Shown here piece by piece: positions 39,056-49,000 of a stretch of DNA of 49,573 bases. A program made the translations under genes and the position numbers. Positions within the stretch are counted from its first letter, which is position 1. Every line of letters starts with the position of its first letter. Source of the DNA: JAKORR01 sp964608495 (GTDB taxonomy: Bacteria; Armatimonadota; Zipacnadia; Zipacnadales; FEN-943); contig CAZSOQ010000003.1 of NCBI GenBank assembly GCA_964608495.1, forward strand, positions 1-49,573, given 5' to 3'. The notes under the pieces were generated by a model. It had not been told where the DNA came from, did no database searches, and saw nothing but the letters and a program-made list of their open reading frames with translations.

Positions 39056-39787
39056 TTGCGATCAGACGGAAGGCAACCGGACGAGGTCCGCCCCTGCACC
39101 ATCGAGCGCGGGTACATGAAGTACGCCGAGGGGTCGGCGCTGATCAAGATGGGCGACACCCAGGTGCTCTGCGTGGCCAGCGTCAGTGACCGCGTGCCCC
39201 GCTGGCTGGTGGGAGCGGATCAGGGCTGGGTGACGGCGGAGTACTCGCTGCTGCCGCGGGCGACACAAGAGCGCACACCCCGAGAGAGCTCGACGGGCGT
39301 CAGCGGTCGCACGCAGGAGATCCAGCGGATGATCGGGAGGGCGCTGCGGGCCGTCTGCGACCTCCACGCGCTGGGGACCTGGTCCCTCGTCCTCGACTGC
39401 GACGTCCTGCAGGCGGATGGGGGCACGCGCACGGCGGCCATAACGGGGGCCTACGTGGCCCTGGCCGACGCCGTGTCGTGGATGATCCAGCGCAATCTGG
39501 TGCGAACGTGGCCCCTGACGGCCCAGGTCGCGGCTCTGTCGGCGGGGCTCGTGCAGGGCGAGGTGCTGGTGGACCTGACCTACGAGGAAGACCGCTCGGC
39601 CGGAGTGGACCTGAATCTCGTGCTGACGCAGAACAGCCGGGTGGTCGAGATTCAGGCCGCCGCGGAGGGCAATCCCTTCACCGTCGAGCAGCTCAACAAG
39701 CTCGTCGGGGTGGCCAGCAAGGGGATCAGGACCCTCTTCGAGGTGCAGCAGAAGGCGCTCGAGGGCCTCATTGTCCGGTCGTCGTGA
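39056..39787 (+). CDS. rph: ribonuclease PH
   Basis: 243 residues from TTG 39056, with GAGGAGG seven bases upstream. Phosphorolytic 3'-exoribonuclease that trims tRNA 3' ends and degrades structured RNA. Motifs: RSDGRQPDEVRP, YAEGSALIKMGDTQVLC, SLLPRATQER, GRTQEIQRMIGRALRA, DCDVLQADGGTRTAAITGA, which holds the phosphate and metal sites, and DLTYEEDRSAGVDLNLVL. The length is normal and the enzyme looks intact. It lies 14 bases before rdgB, the common rph-rdgB pairing of RNA and nucleotide quality control. Confidence 0.96.
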   Translation: MRSDGRQPDEVRPCTIERGYMKYAEGSALIKMGDTQVLCVASVSDRVPRWLVGADQGWVTAEYSLLPRATQERTPRESSTGVSGRTQEIQRMIGRALRAVCDLHALGTWSLVLDCDVLQADGGTRTAAITGAYVALADAVSWMIQRNLVRTWPLTAQVAALSAGLVQGEVLVDLTYEEDRSAGVDLNLVLTQNSRVVEIQAAAEGNPFTVEQLNKLVGVASKGIRTLFEVQQKALEGLIVRSS

Positions 39788-39800
39788 GGTGAAGCGCTCC

Positions 39801-40433
39801 GTGCCCCAGCGAAGACCGGACTCCTCGGGCCGACTCGAGCTCGTGGTAGCCTCGCACAACGCCGCGAAGGTGCGCGAGATCCGGCAGGTGCTTGCCCCCC
39901 TTCACGTCCCTGTCCTGTCGCTGGATGACGTCGGCCTCAGCGACGAGATCGAGGAGACGGGCGGTACCTTTGCGGAGAACGCGGCGGCCAAGGCGCTCGC
40001 GGTGGGCCGGATCACGGGCGGGCCTGTCCTCGCCGATGACAGTGGGCTGGTCGTGGACGCGCTGGACGGACGGCCGGGCGTGATGTCGGCCCGGTACGGC
40101 GGCGAGGGCCTCACGGACCCCGAGCGGGTCGAGCTGCTGTTGCGCCAGATGGCCGACGTGCCCCATGGGAGGCGGACGGCCCGCTTCGTGTGCGTGCTGG
40201 CGCTGGCGAAGGGTGACCGGCTGCTGGCGACGTGGGCGGGATGCGTGGCCGGGCTGATCGCCGACGAGGCGCGCGGGACGGGCGGGTTCGGCTACGATCC
40301 CGTGTTCCTGTACGTGCCGCTGGGAAGGACCTTCGCCGAGCTCACGGCGGAGGAGAAGAACGCCCTCAGCCACCGGGGCCGGGCCGTGCGGCGCCTGCCG
40401 TGGCACCTGGGAGCCCTGCACGATCCCCGATAG
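39801..40433 (+). CDS. rdgB: XTP/dITP diphosphatase (non-canonical purine NTP pyrophosphatase)
   Basis: 210 residues from GTG 39801; GAGGTGA lies nine bases upstream, which selects this start over TTG 39771 and GTG 39789. Hydrolyses ITP, dITP and XTP to monophosphates, keeping deaminated purines out of DNA and RNA. Motifs: VVASHNAAKVREI, GGTFAENAAAKA, VLADDSGLVVDAL with the catalytic Asp, PGVMSARYGGEG, GGFGYDPVFLY and EKNALSHRGRA. It follows rph closely and is probably co-translated. The 3' end is 21 bases from the convergent phosphatase-like gene. Confidence 0.95.
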   Translation: MPQRRPDSSGRLELVVASHNAAKVREIRQVLAPLHVPVLSLDDVGLSDEIEETGGTFAENAAAKALAVGRITGGPVLADDSGLVVDALDGRPGVMSARYGGEGLTDPERVELLLRQMADVPHGRRTARFVCVLALAKGDRLLATWAGCVAGLIADEARGTGGFGYDPVFLYVPLGRTFAELTAEEKNALSHRGRAVRRLPWHLGALHDPR

Positions 40434-40454
40434 GCACGCGCCGCGTCGCCGGTG

Positions 40455-42458
40455 CTACCCCTGCGGGGGCGGCTTGGGGGCGGGACCAGGCCAGGTGTTC
40501 CCTCCGTAGCGCCAGTCGAGCTTCTGGTAGGCGAGCAGGAAGCCGCCCTGCGCCGCCGGTGAACCGTCGGCATAGACGCCGTCCTTGTCCACCCCGTAGC
40601 GCAGCATGTCCTGGCTGAAGCCCAGGTACTGCTTGGCGCCCAGGACGACGGCGTTGACGAGCTGGCGCTGGAGGTTGGCCAGCGGCGCCTTGGGCCGGTC
40701 CGGGAAGAGGGCGCGTAGCTGCTCCTCGGGCATGGCCTGGACACAGGGCGGTATCTTCTCCTCCTCCTGCTGTCCCTTGATCTGGACGAAGGCCTTCAGC
40801 GCCGATCTGCGCTTCGAGGCCTGGATGCCATAGAGGTTGAGGACGGACACGGTCGGGTCCTCCCAGAACGCCCCTGCCTCCTCGATGCCGCCCAGGGCGC
40901 TGAAGGTCTCCGCGACGAAGGTGCCCATGACGGTGTTGTCGTCGGCGAAGCAGGCGGCGGCCTGCCCGAGGACGGCCAGCTCGCGGGCCGAGACCAGGGG
41001 GCTGGGGGCCTCTGAGGGCTCCTTGGCCAGCGCGGCCGTGACGAGCGCGAGGCCGGCGTCGGTGTAATTCGCCTGCTTGGTCACCTCACCCAGTTGGCCC
41101 AGAAAGGCGCCGACGGCGAGGCAGACTTGGCGGGGGTTGGTCACGGCATGGACGCCGAGGCACTTGTCGCCCAGCTCCCGCGCGAGAGCCATGCGCTTCT
41201 CGCGGGGCTGCTGCGGCAGGTCCAGGATCGTGTCCCCCAGGGCCACCCACGCGGCCCAGTGGTCCAGGGTTGCTTGGGCGTCAATCCATCTCTGCACGAA
41301 GTCGAGGTAGCGGCTGTCGTTCGTGTCCTTGTAGGCGCGGACCATGCCCCGGGCGAGAGTCTCGCCGCCGAAGTCGGCGGCCAGGTCCCGAGGCTTCGTA
41401 ACGGCGAGCACGCGGTCCGCGGCGGTCTTCACCAGGTCCCGGCTCGCCAGCTCTTCCATGACCACGGCCTTCTTGGCCTTGTAGGTCTTGGTTTCCTTCG
41501 TGTTCAGCCCGAGGTACTGGGTCAGACACTCGGCGAGGACGCGGCCGGTAGCTAGAGGCGTCTGGAAACGCAGAAGCTCGGCGGCCGTGGGCGCCACGTC
41601 TATCTGCAGAGCTTCCTGCTCGACCACGGCGCCCTTCTTGATGTCGGGGCCGAGCACGAGCAGCATGATGTGCTCGCACCCATCGCAGTGGTCGCCGTGC
41701 GAGTGGAAGTCGTTGGTGTGGCGGCCGTGATCGTTGGTGAAGAAGACGGTGGTCTTGTCGCGGTAGTTGGGGTCCGCCTGGATGGCTTCCCACAGCTTCC
41801 ACATCTGCTCGTCGCAGTTCCTGATGGCGGCCTGGTACTCGCTGATGTCCGTGGCGACGTGGCCCGCGTGGTCGGTGTAGCCGAAGTTGACGAACACGAT
41901 GTCGGGTTGGTCGGCCTTCATCACTTGGATGACTTTGTCGAGCACCGCCGCGTCGCCCTCGGGTCCGTTCTCATTGATGGGGTTGTCGGGCCCGCCCCCG
42001 TTGACGTGGCTGCCGGCGTAGCGCTTCCCGTAGGCGGGGTGCGAGCTGTAGGGCTCGAAGGAGTACCGGGCCTTGCCGAAGACGGACCAGCACTTCGTCT
42101 CGGGCACGTCCTTCTCGTCGCGGCAGTACTCGAAGAGAGTGGGACGGGTGAGACGGGGCCCGCCGTTGGTCACCTTCTGCCACGTGCCGGAGATGAGCGT
42201 GCTGTGTCCCTGCCGGGTGACCGTGATGCCCCGGTCGAAGTAGTTGGTGAAAAGGGTGCCCTGGGGGCGAAGGTCGTTGTACAGGTGGGGTACGAACTGG
42301 TGCGTCTCGTCGCCGAAGGTGTCCATCCACCGCACGCCGTCCATGACGACGATGAAGACGTGTTCGGTGGCATACCCCCCGGCAGCAAAGGCGGCACTGC
42401 ACGTGACGCCGAGCAAGGCCAACACCGCAGCCACAAGCCCGAGGCGCTGTGCGCCCAT
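40455..42458 (-). CDS. secreted alkaline-phosphatase-superfamily protein (sulfatase/phosphodiesterase-like)
   Basis: 667 residues from ATG 42458 (GGAGGGGG upstream), with a signal peptide (LVAAVLALLGVTCSAAFAAG). The N-terminal half has the metal-site pattern of the alkaline phosphatase superfamily: VFIVVMDGVRWMDTFGD (first Asp), RQGHSTLISGTW, where the Ser or Thr nucleophile should lie, VNFGYTDHAGHVATD (Asp, His) and VFFTNDHGRHTNDFHSHGDH (Asp-His). VAPTAAELL follows, as in sulfatases and phosphoglycerate-mutase-like members. From about residue 300 a helical extension of unknown function runs to the end (for example QRWIDAQATLDHWAAW). The substrate is unknown: a phosphate or sulfate ester or phosphodiester. 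Convergent with rdgB. Confidence 0.82.
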   Translation of the reverse strand: MGAQRLGLVAAVLALLGVTCSAAFAAGGYATEHVFIVVMDGVRWMDTFGDETHQFVPHLYNDLRPQGTLFTNYFDRGITVTRQGHSTLISGTWQKVTNGGPRLTRPTLFEYCRDEKDVPETKCWSVFGKARYSFEPYSSHPAYGKRYAGSHVNGGGPDNPINENGPEGDAAVLDKVIQVMKADQPDIVFVNFGYTDHAGHVATDISEYQAAIRNCDEQMWKLWEAIQADPNYRDKTTVFFTNDHGRHTNDFHSHGDHCDGCEHIMLLVLGPDIKKGAVVEQEALQIDVAPTAAELLRFQTPLATGRVLAECLTQYLGLNTKETKTYKAKKAVVMEELASRDLVKTAADRVLAVTKPRDLAADFGGETLARGMVRAYKDTNDSRYLDFVQRWIDAQATLDHWAAWVALGDTILDLPQQPREKRMALARELGDKCLGVHAVTNPRQVCLAVGAFLGQLGEVTKQANYTDAGLALVTAALAKEPSEAPSPLVSARELAVLGQAAACFADDNTVMGTFVAETFSALGGIEEAGAFWEDPTVSVLNLYGIQASKRRSALKAFVQIKGQQEEEKIPPCVQAMPEEQLRALFPDRPKAPLANLQRQLVNAVVLGAKQYLGFSQDMLRYGVDKDGVYADGSPAAQGGFLLAYQKLDWRYGGNTWPGPAPKPPPQG

Positions 42459-42574
42459 GGTAGCATCCCCCTCCTGAGGTGGAGGCATGAGACTCCCCCC
42501 GCGCTTACACTGCGAAGCGGGCGCCAGGTCAATGGGCGATTCGTGGCACGGGGTCCCTTACGCCGGGCTGGGAG

Positions 42575-43720
42575 CTAGTCGCCGGCGCGCTGGGTCCAGT
42601 CGGTGGCCTGTCCTCTGGTGTCCAGGTGGAAGGACAGAGTCCTGTGGCCGTTGTGGGAGTTCTCGTAGACCCCGCAGCCGCCGGTCCGCACTTCTCCTCT
42701 GCCCTCCATGTCGCGGACCACACCGCGGAGGAAGATCCCGTCGCTCACGTTGACGACTCCGTCGCCGCTGAGGTCTGCCAGGCGGTCGGAGTCGCCCTGG
42801 GTAACGCGGAAGTCAAAGGCCTCGCCCCACATATGGCGGCTCCGGGCCGCGCCGCCCACCCGAGCGTTGTGGGTCGGGCTGCGGAAGCCGTGGTGTTCCT
42901 GGCGCGCGATGACGGCGCCGGGGCAGACGCGATCGAGCACGCGCTGGAGCTTCTCGAGCTTCTCGAGGATGGCGTAGTCGAGCACGGTGTACTTGATGGG
43001 GGCGTCGGCGGGCTGGGCGCAGGTGACGTGGCCGAGGCGGAACATAGGCGTCAGGTAGTGCCCCTCGGCGGCGTCGGGAACGGGCGTGAACCATAGGGGC
43101 GGCACGCAGCCCGAGGGGTAGGCCCCAAGGTGGTAACCGTCAATCGCACCGGCCTGGGGGGCGCCGGGCGCGTAGCGCGGCACCAGCACGACTACGGTGA
43201 CGCTGGCCGAGTAGGCCGGGCCCGGCGGCGAACCGGGCGCGGGCTGCCAGACCGAGGTGAGGCGGAGCGCGGCGTCGCCCCAGGAGCCTGGAGGGGCGCC
43301 GATCTCGAGCACGCCGGGCAGGGCCCACTTGAGCCGCAGGGTGCTGCGCAGGTCGCCTGCCCAGCCCTGCGGTGAGAGCTCCCAGCGGATCTGCTGGGCC
43401 CCGCCTGAGGGCACGGCCTGGCCGGTCTGGTCGCCCCAGAACCCGGCCTGCAGGCCCAGGTTGGCCACGGAGCCCGGCTGGAGCGCGATGGCGGCGTCCT
43501 GGTCCAGACCCCACTCGAGAGCCATCCGCGCCCAGCCACCGCCGTAGGGAACCACCGCGTTGGCGAGGAGTCGGCAGTGGTACCGTGGCGTTCCGGCTAT
43601 GCCCGGCGACGGCGGGCACGCCAGCAGGCACGTCCCAACCGATAGGAGAGCCCACCGGGCAAGGGAGGGCCGACGGTTGAGTGATCCAACACAAGATGAG
43701 CTCTGGTGCTGTGCAGACAT
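42575..43720 (-). CDS. M15-type (VanY/M15A-like) peptidase with internal EF-hand/dockerin-like loop
   Basis: 381 residues from ATG 43720; upstream in-frame sequence lacks coding character. A leader near 21-35 ends in CLLAC, a possible lipobox with Cys35, so an exported lipoprotein is likely. Residues 44-230 form a beta-rich domain I do not recognise. The C-terminus matches M15A/M15_3 peptidases: THNARVGGAARSRHMWGEAFDF with His296 and Asp303, and LSFHLDTRG with His365, which would bind zinc and cut D-Ala or D-amino-acid peptide bonds in peptidoglycan. Between them lies DLSGDGVVNVSDG (316-328), a calcium loop like that of dockerins. The ribosome site is weak. The 262-base gap upstream (43721-43982) shows nothing else I can support. 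Confidence 0.75.
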   Translation of the reverse strand: MSAQHQSSSCVGSLNRRPSLARWALLSVGTCLLACPPSPGIAGTPRYHCRLLANAVVPYGGGWARMALEWGLDQDAAIALQPGSVANLGLQAGFWGDQTGQAVPSGGAQQIRWELSPQGWAGDLRSTLRLKWALPGVLEIGAPPGSWGDAALRLTSVWQPAPGSPPGPAYSASVTVVVLVPRYAPGAPQAGAIDGYHLGAYPSGCVPPLWFTPVPDAAEGHYLTPMFRLGHVTCAQPADAPIKYTVLDYAILEKLEKLQRVLDRVCPGAVIARQEHHGFRSPTHNARVGGAARSRHMWGEAFDFRVTQGDSDRLADLSGDGVVNVSDGIFLRGVVRDMEGRGEVRTGGCGVYENSHNGHRTLSFHLDTRGQATDWTQRAGD

Positions 43721-43982
43721 TCCGGTGGGATGGGTTCGCGGCCTTGCGACTGACCGGCGCGGCTCATCGCCTCGACACGCCCCGGAGGCCGCTGCCTGTC
43801 GGGCGGATGCTGGGGCGAGAGCCGATCGGTTCGGGTACCGACAAGGCCCGTCGTCGGTCCGCGTCGCGAGGCTTAGCCTACACCAATCGTGCCTGGGAAG
43901 GCGACAGGCGCCCTGCTCCGGTGTGCGGAGGTCCCTGCCCAGCGGCGTGCGCGCCACGGGCTGCTTTCTCCCGGGGGCCAGG

Positions 43983-44141
43983 CTACTCCGGGGAGGCGTC
44001 GGGCGGCTGCTCTTTGTGCTCCGCCTGGAGGAAACGGAAGAGGTCGAGGATGTCATAGATGCCGCCGATGCCGCACACCACGATCATCCCCCCGAACCCC
44101 AGGAGGGCTGCCCCCAGCACTGCAAGCCAGACAGCTTCCAT
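43983..44141 (-). CDS. 52-residue membrane protein next to the symporter (candidate accessory subunit)
   Basis: Too short for routine gene calling, but well supported: ATG 44141 with GGTGAG six bases upstream, stop TAG at 43983-43985, and a sensible product. It begins MEAVWLAVLGAALLGFGGMI, continues as one hydrophobic helix (about 4-27) with glycine-rich VVCGIGGIYD, then an amphipathic ILDLFRFLQAEHKEQ and an acidic tail. It lies 84 bases downstream of the symporter gene on the same strand. Small single-helix proteins are known beside sodium:solute symporters and are thought to assist them; this sequence is not one I recognise by name. Function by position only. Confidence 0.6.
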   Translation of the reverse strand: MEAVWLAVLGAALLGFGGMIVVCGIGGIYDILDLFRFLQAEHKEQPPDASPE

Positions 44142-44225
44142 GCTACTCACCCGCCTCGCGATAAGCCTTGGCGTCAGGCGGCGACTGCCCGGGTGGGTGC
44201 GTGCCTCGGTCCCGGACAGGCGGCG

Positions 44226-45935
44226 TCAGTCGGCTTCCTGTTCTTGCGGCTGCGACTTTCGGGGCCGCAGTAGCGATCCGATAACCATGCCGAGGGCGCA
44301 TAGAACGATGGTGGCGATCGCGATCTTGGTCTCGGTCATCCAGGGCAGCCCCCAGTCCTTCCAAGGGAAGACGCCAGGAACGGCGAGCAGGCCCAGGGAC
44401 AGGGCTGCGAGGGCGCCGGCCTCGGAGGCACGCTTCCAGTACAGGCCACCCACGATGCAGACGAAGGCCCCCGCCAGGTAGACAGTGCCGGTAATGGCCA
44501 TATAGGTCCACAGGGTGCTGGGGGCCTCATACCACAGGCCCCAGACCAACAGGAACAGGCCCACAGCGACGATCAGGATGCGCGTCAGCAGGATCCGGCC
44601 GCGCTCCGACAGGTCCTCGGGCTCAAGGAGTCTCGGCACCGTGCGAACCAGATAGCCAGCGACCCAGGCGCCAGGGATGACGCCGAGGGCCCGCCAGAGC
44701 TCGGGGACGCCGACCGCGCCGAGCAGGGGATAGAGCACGGCGACAACGCAGATGCCGCCGAGGATCCCGCAGACCTGACCGACGATGGCCCGTCCGCGCG
44801 GGCCCACGCGGTACAGCGGCGCCACAACGTCCTGGGTGATGACCGAGGCCCACATCAGCAAGTAGCTGTCCTGGGCGCTCATGAAGGCGGCCATCATGCC
44901 GGCCGTAACGATGCCGATGAGAACGGGTGGGAAGGCTCGGGCGAAGAAGACCGGCATGGCGTACTGGGTCGAGAGCGTGGGGTTCCCGCCAAGGAAGGCC
45001 GCGGCCAGATCGGGGCGGGCCGAGACGTAGGCCAGAGCCGCAGCGCCCCAGGTCACCGGCAGCACGACCCGCGACAGGAAGGTGATCGAGGACCAGCCAT
45101 AGAGCTTCTGGGCCACGCTGGGACTGCGGGAGGCCAGCGCGCGGGCGGTCGCCGTGGCCCACAGGGACCCGGCCGCCACGCCCATGTAGATCATCCACAG
45201 GATGTAGAGCCAGCCGTAGCCGTCGGAGGCCACCGGATTGAGCCCGGCCAAGCCCCGCTCAGCCACGACAGCCGAGGTGATGTCGCCCCAGGAGATCTGG
45301 GTCAGCACCCAGATCGTGGCGATGACGGTGGCGCCGCCCAGCACCACGAACTGGGTGTAGTCCACGATGACGATGGAGACCATGCCGCCCAGAACGGTGT
45401 AGATGAGCATGAGGATGCACATCACCGTCATCAGCAGCTTCAGGCCCAGGCCGGTGCCGATGCCCAGCACGCAGGTCATGAACCTGGCCCCCGCCTGGAG
45501 GAACAGGCCCATGTTGAGGATGCCGGCGAGGGCCAGGATGATGCCGCCGAGCACCCGAGCCTTGCGGCTGTACCGGAGCTCGTAGTACTCGGGGATGGTC
45601 ATGATGGCGCACTCGCGGAGCGGGCGGATGATGAACCCGGTCAGGCCGACGATGAGCAGCCCCAGGCCCCAGCAGACACCTATGACATAGGCGGAGAGGC
45701 CCTTCTCGAAGCCCTCCTGGGCGTTGTACATGTACGTAACGAGGCCGATCTCGGTGCCGGCCATGCTGCCGACTGCGAGGAAGAGCCCGAGGCCACGGCC
45801 GGCAACCACGAAGTCCGTGAGCCCCTTGACGTAGCGGTTGACCCAGATCCCGATACCCACGCTGCCGAGCAGGTAGGCGAAGACGATGACCCAGTCGATG
45901 TTGGTGAAATTGGTCTGGGACACCACGGAATCCAT
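44226..45935 (-). CDS. sodium:solute symporter (SSS family)
   Basis: 569 residues, about 13 membrane helices, ATG 45935 with GGGAGG seven bases upstream. Family patterns: WVIVFAYLLGSVGIGIWVNR, FVVAGRGLGLFLAVGSMAGTEIG, TIPEYYELRYSRKARVLGG, YTVLGGMVSIVIVDYTQFVVL, and TAGMMAAFMSAQDSYLLMWASVITQDV, the segment that contributes to sodium binding in SSS transporters. It couples sodium influx to uptake of a sugar, organic acid or other solute. It is divergent from a heparinase/lyase-like secreted protein, which suggests uptake of its products, and is followed by a very small membrane protein that may be an accessory subunit. Confidence 0.92.
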   Translation of the reverse strand: MDSVVSQTNFTNIDWVIVFAYLLGSVGIGIWVNRYVKGLTDFVVAGRGLGLFLAVGSMAGTEIGLVTYMYNAQEGFEKGLSAYVIGVCWGLGLLIVGLTGFIIRPLRECAIMTIPEYYELRYSRKARVLGGIILALAGILNMGLFLQAGARFMTCVLGIGTGLGLKLLMTVMCILMLIYTVLGGMVSIVIVDYTQFVVLGGATVIATIWVLTQISWGDITSAVVAERGLAGLNPVASDGYGWLYILWMIYMGVAAGSLWATATARALASRSPSVAQKLYGWSSITFLSRVVLPVTWGAAALAYVSARPDLAAAFLGGNPTLSTQYAMPVFFARAFPPVLIGIVTAGMMAAFMSAQDSYLLMWASVITQDVVAPLYRVGPRGRAIVGQVCGILGGICVVAVLYPLLGAVGVPELWRALGVIPGAWVAGYLVRTVPRLLEPEDLSERGRILLTRILIVAVGLFLLVWGLWYEAPSTLWTYMAITGTVYLAGAFVCIVGGLYWKRASEAGALAALSLGLLAVPGVFPWKDWGLPWMTETKIAIATIVLCALGMVIGSLLRPRKSQPQEQEAD

Positions 45936-46057
45936 GGCCCGCCCTCCCGGCCGAAGGAATGGCTCGGGGGGTATTCGCGCCGGATGGCAGGTTCTCCTTC
46001 CGCCGGAGCGAAGGGACAGACAACGCCCACTCCCCGCTACGGGACGGAGGCGGAAGC

Positions 46058-49000
46058 ATGGCTGTGTGGCTTGGACTGGCCGCCTTCCTGGCGGCGCCGG
46101 CGCCTTCCCTGCTGCCCCCGGACTACGAGCCGCTGCTCGAGCTGAGGGGGATAGCGTCGTCGGGCAGGAACTACGACGAGATGCTGTGGGACGTGGTCGT
46201 GGGCAAGCGCCCGGACGGGAGCCGGTTCCTGTGGGCCAGGCTCCACGGCGGCGAGGTGTGCGAGGACTGGCGGGACGGGCCGGGCAACGACTGGGTTGAC
46301 GCCCCCTACGTGCGCCTGCTCGACGGCGACGGCCGGGAGATCGCCCGCCTGAATGTCCACGAGGGCAAGCTGGGCGCCGGCGCCGAGCAGTACGGGCCCA
46401 AGGAAGCGATCCGCGAGCTCGGCGACCTGCCTGAGACCTTCAATGTGGCCGTGGGATACGTCGGCTACCTGGACCTGTCGCACCCGCCGGGCGGCGCCGA
46501 CGAGATGCTCCTGGCCCCACCACCGCCCGAGCCGAGGGACGTGGTGGACGGTGCGCTGGAGCGTTGCGGCAGGGAGCGGGCGGCCGTGATCGAGCGAGTG
46601 GAGGCCGGCCGCCGCGCCGATCCCGAGGCCGCCGCGGCGCTGCTCGACCTGCTCGACCGGAGCGTGGAGCCTCTGCTTCGCGCGCAGGTCGCGGAGTCCT
46701 TCCCCGAGGGCTGGCACGAGGGCGTGTACGCGGGCAGTCCCAGCTTCCGCCTGTCACCCGAGGGCAGGCCGGGCCGAGCCGCGCAGATCACCGGCACGAC
46801 GACGGACCGAGGATGCCTGCAGCAAGCCGTGACGGCCCTGCAGGAGGGTCGTCGCTACCACCTCAGCGCCCTCTACCGCACCTCCGGCCTCAAGCGGGCG
46901 AGGGACGACGGCGGTCTGCGGATCAGGGCGATGTTCCAGCGAGAGGACGGGTCCTCCGCCAACCAGGAGAAGCACGTGTACCTCGTGGGCGACCCCGAGG
47001 CCCGCGAGTGGACTAGGCTCGAGGGTTCCTTCACCGTGCCGGCCACGACCCAGCGCACGACGGTGGAAGTGTTCTTGTGGTACGCGGAGGGGACGGTCTG
47101 GTGGGACGACGTGGTGCTGGCGCCCGAAGCGGCCGACGGGCAGGCCCGGGAGCCCGTCAGCCTGCTGGCCAATCCCGGCTTCGACAGAGCGCGGCAGGAC
47201 CTGCTGGGGGGCTTCTCGCGAGGCACGTCGGAGTGGCGGTTCCGCGAGACCGCGCAGACCTGCGCGGGGCTGGCCTTCCTGTACGCCTGCCCGCGGTCCC
47301 GGTGGCATGGCGACGCGGGGGTGCTGGCGGCGACGGTCAAGGCGATTGAGTTCCACCGGAGAGGGATGAGCCCGGTCGGGCGATGGTACGAGAAGGACGC
47401 GAACGTGGATCGGTTCGCCCTGGCGCCGATGGCCGAGGCCGTGCTGCTCATCGCCGACGCGGTGCCCAGGGACACGCTGGCGGCCTGGCTCGGGATGCTG
47501 CGGCGGGCGGGCCAGTATCAGCTAGAGACCTACTTCGCGCACTCGACGGGCACCTACCCCAACATGGACGCCTACTTCACCCTCTCGGTCGCCCTGGTGG
47601 GACACATCCTCGGCGAGCCGGCGATGCTCGAGGCGGCGGCGACGCGCGTGGGCCAGGTGCGCCAGTGCCTGGACGAGGGCGGGGGGTTTGAGTACATCCT
47701 GGGCTTCAACCCGGTGGTCGTCTACCAGGACATCACCGTGCAGTGCCTCTACCGGTATCACCTGCTCACCGGCGACGAGGAGGCGCGCGAGCTGGTCGCC
47801 GACACGCGCGACTACTACCCGTGCTTCATCGAGCCGCTGGGGGCGACGGACTCGGGCATGGAGCCGGCGTGGAAGCACTACTGGGGCCATGCGGGGGCGG
47901 TCATGGCGCCCGAGGCCGTGGCCTCCGCCGCCCGGGACGGCCGCAACAAGGGTGCGGCCCGGGTGGTCCTGGCGAAGACGCTGGAGACGGGCCGGGAGCG
48001 CGTCGAGCGCGGCGGAGCCGTGTACAGCGCCTGGATGCACCAGTTCCCCCACGCCCTGCAGTGGCTGAGCGACACGCCCGCGGAGCCCCTGCCCCAGGAC
48101 TTCCTGCGACCTCTGCCCAGCATCCGGGGCTTCCAGGCCAGGCGCGGCGACTGGTGCACGGCGTATCTGACGGGCCGTCCCTCCGCGCGCGATACCTATG
48201 TGTCGCTGGTGACGAGCAAGAGCGGCCCGGGATCGGCCTTCGACGCCTGCCTGATGGGGGTGGCCATCGAGAACCAGACGGCCGACGGGCTGATACACGG
48301 TCTGAGCGACTCGCCCCCGACGATCACGCAAATCGCCGACAACGCCGTGGCCGTGCAGCGCGTGGACACAAGGCTGCACGCGATCGGGCCCGGGCTGGAC
48401 TGGCCCTTCACCCAGGGCCGGTGGATGGACAAGTGGACGTGGTCGCCGTATCCCCGGGGCAGGCCCGAGCCGGGGCCCTGGGGCGCCTCGCAGACCTGGG
48501 TGCTGACGCGAGAGCTGCTGGCCGGGATGGTCTGGGCCGAGGCGGCCGAGGCGGCCGAGGGACGTTTCCTGCGGCTCACAGCCGGGTTCTACCCGGCGGG
48601 CGCGCAGGTCAAGTCGCTCGGCGGGGACGACTTCCTGGTCGGCGACAGGCTCCTGGTCCGCGTCGAGGAGCCCAGGCGCTGGTCCGCTAGAGCCGAAGGC
48701 AACTTCCTGCGCATCACCGACGTAGCCCCAGGCACGCAGCACTGGGAGAGGGGAGCTACGAGGACGGTGGGCCTCGTCTTCGCCGCGGTGCCTACCGGCG
48801 ACGAGCCCGATCTCACCTCCCTCTACCGGAGGGTGCGCTACTGGAGCCTCGGGGAGTGGGGACAGGCGCTGTGGGTGCACGCCCCCTGGGGAGAGGGAGA
48901 CGCCCACTACCTGGCTGTATCCAGCCAGTCGGGGGAGCCGAGGGACCTGGAGACGGCCCTCGCTGGGTCCTACGCGGCGGCCGAGCCGCTGGGCGACAGC

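Noticed and set aside
36451..39159. A 902-codon open frame on the minus strand
   Set aside because: It lies antisense to the secreted glycosidase-like gene and rph. Its product is His/Arg/Pro/Leu-rich with no domains, as expected for an antisense frame in GC-rich DNA, while the plus strand has a signal peptide and ordered domains.
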